From Rhyacophila brunnea (taxonomy: Eukaryota > Arthropoda > Insecta > Trichoptera > Rhyacophilidae), in assembly GCA_022495005.1 (NCBI GenBank), contig JAGYXB010001793.1, positions 124,001-188,000 of the forward strand: a stretch of 64,000 nt of DNA, read 5' to 3'. The notes under the pieces are model-generated. The model had not been told where the DNA came from and did no database searches. It saw only the letters and a program-made list of their open reading frames with translations. This document shows positions 36,625 through 47,969 of this stretch, one piece after another. Within the stretch, counting starts at the first letter, position 1. Each line of letters opens with the position of its first letter. Both the position numbers and the translations under genes were made by a program.

Positions 36625-38945
36625 AAATCGCACCCCCAGTAAGATACTGTCGTAAGTCTGAAATCGGCGTTTTCGAGTTATGGATGTGGTTGGATTCGTA
36701 TTTTTTTTTGCTATTTTAATAAAATATTGTCATATCTCAAACTCAAATATTGTCAGAGAGAAAGCATTTAATACAGTACATTACTTTCCGAAAACTGTTA
36801 AATCGATAATAAAATAGTGTTGTAACTAAGTTACGACAGTATTTTACAAGAAGCTTTCTAAAAAACTAAAACAATATTTTTCAAAAAAATACTGTTGTAA
36901 CTCTGTTACTACAGTAAGATCTTGAGATACATCGTAACTTTCTCACTAGTTGCATGGATATTATTGTTCCAAAGTATTCAAACAAAAAACTGGAAGCAGC
37001 AGAGGCAACAATGTTTGTTATCAACTTCAATTAAATGGAAGTAAAATACAAGAAGTATGCAAAAAATACTTTATCAACACATTTGGGGTGAGTGAAAGGT
37101 ACTGCTACACTGTGTGGAAAACAAGGGATCTTCTTTTCGGAACGCCAATTCCAGAACAAAGAGGTCACCATGGCAATCACAAAAAAATTGAAGATGATTT
37201 AAAAAATTATATAAGAACTCACATTAAGTCTTTCCAGTGATCGAGTAACATTATTTGCGTACACAGACATCTAGATTGTATTTAGATGGTAAATTAACAA
37301 TTGCTGAAATGTATCGGTTATACAAAAAACAACAAGCTGACAGCAATATGCCATTTGGAAAAGAACACTATTATACACATCCATATTTAATGACGAATTT
37401 AATATTGGCTTCTTTAAGCCTAAAAAAGATTTGTGGGTTGAGTGCGACCCATACAATAATTGTTCACCAGAAGAAAAAGAACAACTTCAAGAAAAGTATG
37501 AGACACATCAACCTGGAAAAAAAGAGGCAAGGGATGAAAAGACCAAAGACGTAGCAGAGTCCCGAACTAATAGCCAAAACAGCGTCATTAATGTAGCTGT
37601 ATATGATTTGCAGGCTGTTTTACCGCTTCCTTGCGGAAATGTGTCAACTTTCTATTATAAACGAAGTCGGCAATGTACAATCTTACAGTCTATAATATCA
37701 CTGAAAATATTGCAAACTGATACATGTGGGATGAGAGTCAAGCTGCATGAAGATCCAATGAAATTGGTAGCTGTATACTCGATTACATTGCATGTGAAAA
37801 ATATCATCACATTGAGCTTTTTTTTTTTTACAGAGACAATTGTGCCGGGTAGAATAAAAATAAATACATAGCTGCAATGTATTTATATGCCATCAGGAAT
37901 TCACAAAAAAATAAAACGATCTCTCATAAGTTTTTGGTCATCGGGCATACCCAAAATGAAGGCGATATTGTCCATTCTACAATTGAGCAACAGAAGACTA
38001 GGGCTCTAAAAAGTGGACCAATATTTGTGCCCGGCCAAATGATTACCATTGTACAAACAAGTTATAAAACAGGACAACCATACATTGTTAAACCCATGAC
38101 AACAAATAATTTTCACAACAAGAAAAAACGAGCAGGTGAAATCGGTAAAAATTACAACACGGATGAAAATGGAGAAAAATTTTTGTGGCAGAAGATTAAA
38201 GTTATAAAAGTAGACAGAGACTATCCATACATTATTTTTTTAAAACAAGTTATCATGAAGAATGTAGTAAATTGAATGTTCGTCAATGGAAAATAGGTAA
38301 ACCGTTACCGATGGATGGTCTCGATTCATCCAAAGCATATCAAGAGCGGCCAAAAATAACGACAATTAAAAAGAAGGATTTGCTTTCTCTCTGAAATGCT
38401 AAACATCGTGAATTTTATCATGATTTTGTTGCTTCTCTTCCAAGTGATGTTTAAAAATTAAAAATCGTATCTAGAAATTTTATTTGCCCATTAAATAAAA
38501 TAATTAAGTATTTTTTTGTTGTTTTGAACTAATAATTGTATTTTTCTTGTTTTTTTTTAATAAATCTTTAAAGATTGTACCATAACTTAATATTTTGAAA
38601 ACCTTCCTTTACAGTGCCCAACAAATTAGTTGAAATTATTAGAGTGATGGTAGGGAAATTTACATAGAAAATATTGAGTTGATTCAAATTTTACCATGAA
38701 ATTTTCAAATATCCTAATAAAATACTGTCGTAACTCAGAAATATTCAAATATCTTTATTTGTATATGTTTTAGAGAAAAATGATGGATACAGTTGAAAAT
38801 AGATCATGTTTTTCCATAAAAATGAGGAATAATTTTTACATTCAGACTTTTCCTGTATTTACAAAGAATATTTGAAACTTCAAATGGCTCTCCTGCAAAA
38901 TGCCATTTTCTGGATTACTACAGTATTTTACTGGGGGTGCGAAAT
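36625..38945 (+). mobile_element. Full-length, inactivated DDE transposon (Sola-like?)
   Basis: The element is 36629-38941 (2313 bp). The first and last 27 bases are inverted repeats with two mismatches (outer part CGCACCCCCAGTAA, then ATACTGT and GTAA). Weaker pairing continues inward for about 25 bases. AAAT borders it on both sides (36625-36628 and 38942-38945). Related TACTGT(C/T)GTAACT words recur inside both ends (about 36828, 36890, 38724), as subterminal transposase sites often do. A four-base duplication plus DDE protein is compatible with Sola, but I assign this tentatively. Confidence 0.75.
36950..38400 (+). pseudogene. Transposase of the DDE element, broken
   Basis: One protein is readable over several frames: an N-terminal part with GSKIQEVCKKYF and GVSERYCYTVWK; a middle part with LYLDGKLTIAEMYRLYKKQQ; then VAVYDLQAVLPLPCGNVSTF; and a C-terminal part with SHKFLVIGHTQNEGD and ALKSGPIFVPGQ. 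These match a family of uncharacterised insect transposase-like proteins. The Asp of DLQAVL, an Asp expected in the TDN-C-GQN region near 37835, and the acidic pair in HTQNEGD are the likely catalytic residues (inference). Frameshifts or stops lie near 37235, 37252, 37380, 37680, 37710 and 37830, so it is dead. Confidence 0.65.
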
Positions 38946-39499
38946 GTAAACGAAATTATAATATTAATTATTGACGACTGTGCACGAGCACTTAGGTATA
39001 CGTTATACAGAGTCAAAAGCAGAACTATCTACAATTCAATATTTGGAAATAATGATGAAAAATATATCGTCTGTTTTGACTAAATTATTATTTTTACTAC
39101 ATACCTACCTATAAATAAGTATAACATTATCTACTTTTTATGTGGGTCAATTTAAAAATATGAACAATAAGTATCTCGTAACAATAGTTGATGAATTAAA
39201 TAATGATACCCAATTTGATTGATTGTTCTATGGATATTTCTACTTTTCATTATGCAATTAAATTACCATCTTTCTAATAACTCACTGGCAATGACGAAAT
39301 CAATTAACAGTTCAAAATGTTCATAATACCATTTACTATAGCTATTTACCTGCATACATAAAAAATTCGATATATTTATTATCAAACTATTATAAATATC
39401 TAATACTTACGTATGTACTTATATAATTATGTAGGTACTAAAATGGATAGGTATTCAATAAAGTGATTTGTTTCATGATAACAACGGTAATGTCAAATT
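38946..39499. other. Gene-free AT-rich stretch
   Basis: Nothing recognised. Confidence 0.3.
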
Positions 39500-39519
39500 A
39501 CCCATATAACATGGCGATA

Positions 39520-39787
39520 ATTTAAACATTGGCCGGATAATGTATACAATTTGTACAAAACGGATGGATTTATTTCGAAGTCTGCCGTCAGAATTGGCGT
39601 GGGCCGCGGTAATCTAATACAATCACGAGCAGTGCATAATGTTACACCCACCAAAAGAAAATTAATGCAACAAGTGTTCAATAAAGTATTCAATGTGTCC
39701 GTATTGACATGGTGTGGCGTCGCGATCGGCGGGAAAATAATTCTGACAGACAATATGGCGCTCATGGTAAAGCAGTCTTATCAATAA
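39520..39787 (+). CDS. Exon- or pseudogene-like ORF, weakly BEN-like
   Basis: An open frame without a good ATG reads HWPDNVYNLYKTDGFISKSA, then VRIGVGRGNLIQ and VTPTKRKLMQQVFNKVF, and ends TAA at 39785-39787. The IGxG motif followed by a TKRKLMxxVF helix is reminiscent of BEN DNA-binding domains. The similarity is by eye only and the C-terminal part does not fit well. GC content is raised locally. It could be the last exon of a host gene or a transposon-borne fragment. Confidence 0.3.
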
Positions 39788-40013
39788 TTAATTACATGCC
39801 TACATAATGTGGGGTCGAACTGTAATACAAATATCACTACACATAAATAAAAAAACGACATATTTGTAAATTAAGAAAGAGTTATTAAGTGCTAATTGCT
39901 CATTAAGTGCTAATACCGTGACTGGCGCGTTTGGAGTACTTGGCCAATAGATATAATTAACATGTTATTTAAATGAGATAATTAAAAGGTCAGCAGTGAT
40001 TGTGTTAAGAAAA

Positions 40014-40229
40014 TTTGTTCAGTGCAATTAATTTAATTAACTTTAATTGACATTATCACCACTGACATATTATTATTATTATTACGTTATTCACCTGACT
40101 GTTTCTCTCATATTTTATGTATTTGTTCAGTGTAATTAATTTAATTTACTTTAATTCACATTATCACCACTGACATATTATTATTGTTATTACGTTATTC
40201 ACCTGACTGTTTCTCTCATATTTTATGTA
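40014..40229 (+). repeat. Tandem duplication, period 108 bp
   Basis: Two adjacent copies (40014-40121 and 40122-40229), each starting tttgttcagtg and ending tctctcatattttatgta, differ at a handful of positions. No coding content. Confidence 0.85.
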
Positions 40230-41024
40230 TGGGAGAGTTAAACTATTGTAATTCAAAATATTGTGATGAAATCGAGTTATTACCATTTATTTTTTTATTT
40301 ATCTTTCTCTATTCCTATGTAAATACTAGACAGCTGTAAGTTTAAATGCATTTAATGGAAAAGAGGAATATGTAAAAAATATTGTAACTGAATGTCATTT
40401 GAGGTTAACAATGGTAAGAAAACATACAGTTCTCTTGAACAGTTTTCTTGTTTAGATAAAGTTATGATTATAGTACCTACTAACATAATATTACGTAAGT
40501 ATAGGTATCTACGTTTGTCATAATCCGAGTAATATGTATAAGTATAAAGATGTAGTATTTTACTAATATATTAATATCGTCAAATAAACTGTATTTTATT
40601 ATGATGTATAAGTGCACACAGATTTTTTACTATTTTTATAAAAGTAATATTTTCCGAATAATAATCAATTTAACTTCCATCTTTTCTATTGGTAGTGGGT
40701 ACGTGTAGAAGTGTTATCATACATTTCTTTGAGGTAAACATACATATTATTATATTATCGTATTGAGAATAAAAAATACTGGAAATCAATATATTGCATT
40801 GATACAAAAATACAAATCAATCAATAAATTTAAAATAACAAATGTAAGTACCTTTTACATTTTTATTTTCAAGAAAAACGATTTAAAAAATTACATTAAA
40901 CTATGAATTAATTATTTAAAAAAATCTCCTACCCCTTTGAGAGAATTTGAATTTCAATCATAAACAAACGTGTAATAATAATAGAAAAGCATTCAAAGAA
41001 TGCACGCAATGAATATTTTTTTTT
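40230..41024. other. Gene-free stretch
   Basis: AT-rich. Nothing recognised. Confidence 0.3.
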
Positions 41025-41240
41025 TTAAATGCAATTGTTGTTTTAATTTAATAAAACGCAATTGTTTGTAGTACTTATTCTACTTTTAATCAACAGATTA
41101 GGACCGGTTTCGTCCGCCTCAGAGGGACATTTTCACTCTGAGGCGGACGAAACCGGTCCGAATCTATTGATTAAAAGTGGAATAAGTACCTACTACAAAA
41201 AAAAATTGCGTTTTATTAAATTGAAACAACAATACAATGC
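41025..41240. repeat. Near-perfect palindrome (foldback MITE)
   Basis: Arms of about 100 bases (41025-41125 and 41137-41240) pair almost completely around an 11-base loop, for example ggaccggtttcgtccgcctc against its exact reverse complement. The outer arms include ttaataaaacgcaatt and its partner. A 63-codon ORF across it is a by-product. Confidence 0.85.
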
Positions 41241-42096
41241 AGTTCCACCATGAATTGATTGTAAACAAAATAAAAGAAATATAACTAATTCATAATTTAA
41301 AATCAAAAAATTGTATTATATTGCATGTTACGTATTTTCCCACTAGATGTATGCCAGTGGTGTGTGGTTCGTAGGTATATGCCGTAGACGCAAAACATTC
41401 CCAGATATAAAATAATCGATATTGACAGTACAATAATAAATCAGAGCTGCAATACCACACTACCTAATTTGTTGCCTTCCAAGATTAATATATGCAAAAC
41501 TAATAAATAATAATATATGTATTTTTTCAACGGTATCCTTACGAGCAAAAGCCGCACGCCACTGATGTTTGTAGTATAATAATTACACTACCCTTTGACA
41601 ATTGCCAAGTATTTAAAGGATGAAAAATCACAAATTATATATTTCTCATATAAATTTCGGTCTGTGGACTAACCGTCATTTACCTCTCGCATTCCTACAA
41701 TTGTCTTTACAATTGCAAAAGCAGATGAACCACAATATTATAACGGTACGAAAATCTTTACGCTTAAGTCGTCAATATAAAACAATTGATTTTCTTAATA
41801 GTTACAGGTATTTTTGTCGCGAAGAGAGCGAATAACTCGCGGATTCCAAATTGAAAATTTTCGCGCGACAATATCACTTTGGCAGAGTCTCAGGCAACAT
41901 AAAGTTAATTCGCTAAAAGTCAATGACAAGTGGCATAAACTGCGGCGAACTATCTCGTCGTTCACTTGTCGTCGCATGGGCTGGCAAACTTCATTTTGCT
42001 ATACCACTTTCACAACTGGGAAACTTTTCGCAGGAATGATACGTGAGACTAAAAATAGAGTACCCATTTCTGGATGCTATATTATTTTATATTAGG
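41241..42096. other. Gene-free or 3'-flanking stretch
   Basis: 41800-42060 is GC-richer and open in one plus frame (RRERITRGFQIENF...), but it has no ATG or splice support and lies beside the minus-strand exon at 42263-42097. No recognisable product. Confidence 0.25.
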
Positions 42097-42263
42097 CTAA
42101 ACTAATGGAGACTCCGAAAGACGGCGAACACGATAAGGTAATAATTTCTTTCGAAATGTATGTAGCCTGGCGTCTGTATTTGACGACCTAGTCCATCTAC
42201 GAGTATCCAAAAACCTTGCGAATGAAGCTTCACGGAAACTTTTATAATATACTTCAAAATCGT
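42097..42263 (-). CDS. Candidate 3' terminal exon, unknown host gene
   Basis: On the minus strand TTTTTTCACACTAATCTTGCAAG (pyrimidine tract, CTAAT branch point, AG) precedes AC GAT TTT GAA. The frame then reads DFEVYYKSFREASFARFLDT and ends SESPLV before TAG at 42097-42099. It enters in phase 1. Composition is protein-like (W, D, R, F). The plus strand over the end has a competing first-exon reading (METPKDGEHDK from 42105 with a G|GTAATA donor), so strand is not settled. No family recognised. Confidence 0.35.
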
Positions 42264-42779
42264 CTTGCAAGATTAGTGTGAAAAAATGTGAGTGAATCGT
42301 TAAAATAACATTTCGGCGAGATGTAGCATGTATCAATACAAACCTAAGGAACTTGCATCGGTATAGCACACTTTTTGAATCAACTTTCACATTTAATGAG
42401 TGTGGTAGAAGGCAGAAGCATCGGACAGTATATTATATCTAATTAATATGGCATGTAGAATTGTCTACACACGAAATATTTTTATGTAGTAGCTAAATAA
42501 TTCAGAACTGGTTAAAAAGCGCAATGTAACTAATTTAAAATATTCCTAACACAGTACATAATCTAAGCCCGAGCCGAACCTTTGTTGTCTACTTACTTGA
42601 CGAAGCTCACCATGTGAGCAAAATGCGCATTGTAATTTTTTGTATAATATCTATCTAATGAATACCGTGTAATAAATACACTTTAATATATTATTTAATT
42701 AAATACATAATTTGAAAACACGTTTGAGAAATAGTATTATACACCTACTATAAAACATCTTTCACTGGATTTCACTCTT

Positions 42780-42840
42780 TTAACTGGATTCGAGCCAGTG
42801 TGCTTTACCAACTAAGTTATGTGCGTCCTATGTAATTGCA
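42780..42840 (-). mobile_element. tRNA-derived SINE remnant without anticodon arm
   Basis: On the minus strand CATAACTTAGTTGGTAAAGC is an A-box/D-arm and ACTGGCTCGAATCCAGT is a perfect T-arm with a 5-bp stem. They sit almost back to back, so the anticodon arm is missing and this is not a working tRNA gene. Confidence 0.55.
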
Positions 42841-43125
42841 ATGAAATTAACTGGTAGTTTTTAAACTTGTGAAGCGCTTTATAAATTAGGTAAGTAGGTA
42901 CGTTAATTTGACAATCGGCTTATGTATTTGAAATCAAAGTATCAATTACATTAATAATTACTAACTGGTATTAAGATCGCTCAGAATTACTTGGAGTTGC
43001 AAATAATTAAACATGTATTTTTATGCAACGGATAATTCACAAGATTTGGGAATGAAACATTCCATAGCTCATCTTGTGAATTATACATTCAATAAAAAAT
43101 AGTTTATTATTTATATATTAAGTCA

Positions 43126-43200
43126 GTTATTCCAAACTGCGGTTCCGCGAGCTGGTTAGGGGTTTCGCGCGAGAATTCGCAGACTTGCGGAAATTGTACT
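43126..43200 (+). mobile_element. hAT-type 5' end fragment
   Basis: CAGTTATTCCAAACTGCGGT followed by tccgcgagctggttaggggt resembles the CAGTGGTTCCCAAACTG start of common hAT elements. No 3' end with a matching octamer was found. Confidence 0.4.
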
Positions 43201-44066
43201 ATTTTAAATCTATTTTATGAGGCAATAATGTTTAAAGTTACATATTATTATGAAGCATTTTAAAAGTTTCGCTGGATTAGATATTGCGTCATAGTTGCTA
43301 CTGAAGTAGCGGGGGTTTTACTTGGGAGGGCAGTTTTTGTGGTAGGGATTTAGGAAAAAAGGTATTGTCATCAAAAATTGCCGCCATCTAGGCACGGTAG
43401 ATTTTGCTTCTATTAAAGTATTTTAAATTTCTACGATAACGTTACAATTACAGAAATGTATGAGTTATTGCTTCACTATGTATTGTCAAGTGTGTTTATA
43501 TTTGGATGCCAATTACAAACCCTTGGCAATAAATTCGGTGAAGATTTTATTAAAAATGTATATATTATGCAGAATTTTGTTGTTTTTTTTTATCCTGTTA
43601 AAATGGTTATACTTACGTAAATAAAAATAAGTAGGTAAGTACTTGAGTTATAAATGTATATAAAATATGAGACCGAAAATATTATGGGGTAGAATTTTAA
43701 GTCTGCTTAATGGTAACAATTTAAATGTCACTGACGATTGCTTTACTTATACGTATATTCTGTTCCTAATGTACTCTTATGAGGCATAATATAAATGACA
43801 GCTAGGTGAGGGTTCTGTATTCTGTGAGATTTTGCAAAATGTATTAAAAGCGTACTTCAGTGAAATGGAAAATAATTTTCAACAGTAGGTGCGACGAAAT
43901 TTGGCACTCGTCGCCAATCGGAGATCGACAGTCGAAGTGTGCGCACGTCGATTTGTTTTGTGATGGCGTCGGATGAATATATTCTTAAATTGTGTAAAGA
44001 TGACTAAAAAACTTTTCGTATGTATCTACTTGAAAAAGAAAACATGTCAATGAATATATTATTATT

Positions 44067-44501
44067 ATTAGTAATACGCTGCGAGTAAATGGCTGCGAGA
44101 CGTGGACCCTCAACACGAGAGATGTCCAAAGGCTAAGAGTCACACAGCGAGGCATGGAGAGGTGTATGTTGGACATCACGCGAAAGGACCGTAAGAGAAA
44201 CGAATGGGTTAGGAAGCAGACAAGAGTACGCGATGTAATAGACGTTGCCAAACAGCTGAAATGGAGATGGGCGGGGCACATTGCTCGCCGAAAGGACGGT
44301 CGCTGGACAAATGCCGTCATCCAATGGTACCCAAGGGGTACGAAACGGCCACAGGGTCGCCCTAAAAGCCGCTGGATTGACGAACTGGTAAAGTTCAAAG
44401 GCAGCGAACGACACAGGACCGAGAGAGTTGGAGAAAACTTGGGGAGGCCTTCATCCAGCAGTGGATTGACCCCGGCTGATGATGCTGATGATTAGTAATA
44501 C
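44067..44501 (+). pseudogene. RTE retrotransposon 3' fragment with target duplication
   Basis: The 413-bp insert at 44078-44490 is flanked by ATTAGTAATAC (44067-44077 and 44491-44501), which is present once in other MITE copies. It encodes the reverse transcriptase C-terminus: VNGCETWTLNTRDVQRLRVT, then RRKDGRWTNAVIQW and RPQGRPKSRW. The family usually ends EAFIQQWIDPG-stop. Here one missing G in the ggggaggcc region shifts the frame, so the ORF ends SSGLTPADDADD. A short GATGAT tail follows. 5'-truncated. Confidence 0.85.
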
Positions 44502-44629
44502 AACAATAAACATAACATTAAATGGACGCATGTTGACTTTTTATGACAAATTATGTTTAATTCTGCACCCGTCATTTGCACAATCTTCGCGTCGCGTAGT
44601 CACGATCGTTTTAGTTAGGCCATGCCTCA

Positions 44630-44838
44630 AGTGGAAAGGACGTGCGGTATCTTTTGAGATCAGACATACTCTATTGCTCTTCTAAATCATATATTAAAAT
44701 TAAAATGAGTATGTAAGATGCAATACTTTTGTCACGCTGGATATTCCTATTTTTAAATACTTTCTTTCTACTGAATACTCGATGAAAGATTTTTCAAAAT
44801 AAATTAATTTGGTGTTGCTGTTATTGGTTTCAAATTAA
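44630..44838 (+). repeat. 208-bp segment X, copy at 44 kb
   Basis: Reverse complement of 24130-24337, from gtggaaaggacgtgcggtat to ggtttcaaattaa. Sits between two pieces of MITE copy 7. Confidence 0.75.
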
Positions 44839-44970
44839 TTTACATTAAATGGACGCATGTTGACTTTTTATGACAAATTATCTTTTGTTCTGCACGCGTC
44901 ATTTGCACAATCTTCGCGTCGCGTAGTCACGATCGTTTTAGACCGTGCCCCAGTTGAAGTGTAGCCTTAA

Positions 44971-47969
44971 GGGTACCGAAAAACAAAAAACAAAAAACGT
45001 TAGGAAGCATTGACGTATTTTTTTACTTAACCATCGCTAAAGATAAATTTCATTTGAGATGCTGAATACGCAGTGTCGTCATAAGTTGGAAAATACTAGC
45101 AGTGTTCCGGAAAAATCTTTATTCACGGTGGCTTATTAAAGCCGACGTCGCCAGTTTGTCTGCGCGTCCTACCAGCTCTACAAACAGTCGTCAATTCCAA
45201 TGATAATTAATGCGCAAGCGCGGTGTGATGAATTTAGTAAGTACCTATACGTACGAATTATAGTATTTCGTAAAATAATGTAGGTATTCAATTAGTATGT
45301 ATTCGGATAAACATGTTATTTTGGGTTATATAAAAAATCATGAATCTTGTCAAATATTTATTGCGAATTAGATAATAATAATTATATTGTAAAAGTTTCA
45401 CACATAAACAATTATCACATGCCTACAAGTCAATATAATATAATATAATATAATTTGCAGATTGACATTGTATTGAAAGATAATCATATCCATGATTAAT
45501 TATTGTGTAGCACACAACATGTAGTATTATTATATTATTAATCGTATTATTTCCATGAATGAATGAAGGTATGCATTACTTGCAGATATAGGGATATAGA
45601 TAAAAGCTATATCCACCCCATGGCATTTGAATGCAGGTACTTAATTCGAATATAGAACTATATTATTATAATCCTGCCCAACAGAAATGAATTGACACGG
45701 AATGTTATCTGATAGTTGATTTGTATGTGTGTGTTTAAATTGGAAAACAAATGCCGTATTTGTGTTTTGTTTGATTATCTGTCTATAAACAATGTTGCCA
45801 TGTAGTGAAAAGTCATTTAATTTATACATATAATTACATAACGAATACATTTAGGTACTAAGTATAATAATTGTAATTTGACAAATCTTCTTGTAAGCGA
45901 ATGTGCGCTCAGGAAATATTCTGGCCACTATGCGGAGCCTCCAAAGTCGCCAGGTAGTTTTCTTGCATCTATTTCGATTAAACCGGTGTATTTTACACGC
46001 GTTTTATTAGTATTGTCTTTCATGTAATGTTAACAACAATTTTACTAATGGTTTTGTAAATACGTTTAAAAAATAATAAATCTAAAAAAGCTTAACACCA
46101 CTGCGCATGGATGTACTGAAATATGACCATATTCTAAAACATTAGATCGAGAGGTTGAAAAGAATTTAAAAGAAATTAGGCTACAAAATTATATTAATGG
46201 ATTATCTACAACTCCAGGCTTATGGTCTGAAAATACCATAAAATCTCCATTTTGACCTACGTGGCGCATATGGGCCCTTAAGAAATTATACACTTTATAT
46301 TATTACGTATTTATTTGGGTAATTACAGGTGCCTGATGTCATAGAAGCCAAGTCATGTTGGGCATACCCAATTCAATTGTACTCGAGCATAATAATAATA
46401 TAGAAGAATATACATTATTTTCCAAGACGGCTTGTTTTTCAACTCACACGTCAATACACGATGCATTAATGCACAGATGCTGTATTACAATAAATTTTGT
46501 CTGAGAAAACCGAATTTAAAAGATTGGAATCAATAGAAAATGGACATATTATAATTTATATTATGTCAATAATACAATATCTTCATAGCCTACTGGGACT
46601 TAAAATATTTTTATGATGCCGATGGGCATTTTACGTACCTATCTACGTTATTATATTAAATCAATTTCGGTGAAAAGTAAAAACTCAGTAAACAACATTA
46701 ATTTGTGTTCTACGGGCGCCATCCATAGTATGTAACTATGCGTAAATTTTCACTTCATTGATATAGCTAGGATATAAAAACGATTATGTTGGCAACACTC
46801 CTAACAATAAATGAATGTTAACAAAACAGCGAACTGCTAATGCGTGGAATGTGAATTTATTAAGATTAACGCGCCTAGTTGACTACGAGATTCGTGACGT
46901 CACAACTTCAGATCTGAGATATTTCATGATGCCGGGATAAGCGATTAATTCAGTGATTAAAAGTTTCGCAATAATGATTGTCGGTATTAAGTTTACTTTG
47001 TAGAGTAAACTCAAACTTATAATGAATTTCTGATGGAAATCTTTGATGTGTACTTGACTCTACATACACACACAAGTGGGAAATTAACCCAACAATATTA
47101 TTTTAGTTTGTTGTATTTAAAATGTGGAAATATTATGTAACATTTGCATACATATTCCATAAAATTTGCCAGTGATCATGTGTATTAATTAATAATATCT
47201 TTTCATTTCTCTTAATTTCATTAATTGAGCATAAAATATATGGTTATTAAATCAAACTTTTAAGAAGATACTAAATATTATAATCTGTTAAAAGGGAGTG
47301 TATATATAAGTACTTAAATTTTCAAAGTCTTCAAAAAAAGCAAATATTTTTTTTATTCAAACTTACAAATTGTTTTAAAATACATTATATTCGTTGAAGA
47401 CTTTTATTTTATTATAACATAATACTATTTTGATTTTTAGTATAATTATAATGGAATTTAATAAGTTTTCTTGAATATGTAAGAATGATTTTCGAATGAC
47501 GTAATTAATTGTATAAAATAATGTATTTTTTATTTAATTAAAAAAACAATATCTCGTTGAATATGGAAAAAAATATATATGTACATATTAAAACCCTTTT
47601 AAGTATAAAATAAATGAAAATATAATTAATATTAAATTCTACAGGTTTTTTTAAAAAGGTTTGTCGATAGCTATTTCGGTTGTAACACCATTATCAAGAC
47701 TATTCAGATAAGCCGTTGGCCTTTGCTTAATTACCATACGCATAGATAGAAACAGAATACATTTTATTATTCGTTCAACCAATATTACGACTTTGTATAC
47801 TTATTATTAATTGTAATACTATTAATACTTTGAAACCCTAAGTGGGGTTTTTAATGGATATCAAAATTTACAAAATTTATCGAAGGTACGGTGTTCAAGT
47901 GCTTTGGTTATTTCTTGACATTATTAATCAATTAAAATATTATTAGTATAATGTTGTTAATCATGCGCT
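44971..47969. other. Long gene-free AT-rich stretch
   Basis: Contains an ATAAT pentamer run at 45436-45455 and a very AT-rich block at 47150-47650. No supported gene, RNA or element. Confidence 0.35.

Larger units (their letters stand above)
43844..44970 (+). mobile_element. TTAA-MITE copy 7, composite and interrupted
   Basis: Starts with TTAA 43844-43847 and AAGCGTACTTCAGTGAAATG. It is split at 44078 by an RTE fragment, resumes at 44491, runs to catgcctcaa (44629), then segment X (44630-44838), then a second copy of the MITE right part (44840-44966) closing with TTAA 44967-44970. The two right parts share ttcgcgtcgcgtagtcacga, a mark of the 62 kb subfamily. Confidence 0.7.

Noticed and set aside
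39493..39765. 90-codon minus-strand ORF
   Set aside because: Shadow of the more protein-like plus frame.
41062..41253. 63-codon ORF across the palindrome
   Set aside because: Arises from the inverted repeat itself.
42780..42840. Functional tRNA gene
   Set aside because: Anticodon arm is missing.
44133..44414. Long minus-strand ORFs over 43985-44414
   Set aside because: Antisense shadows of the RTE fragment and the MITE.
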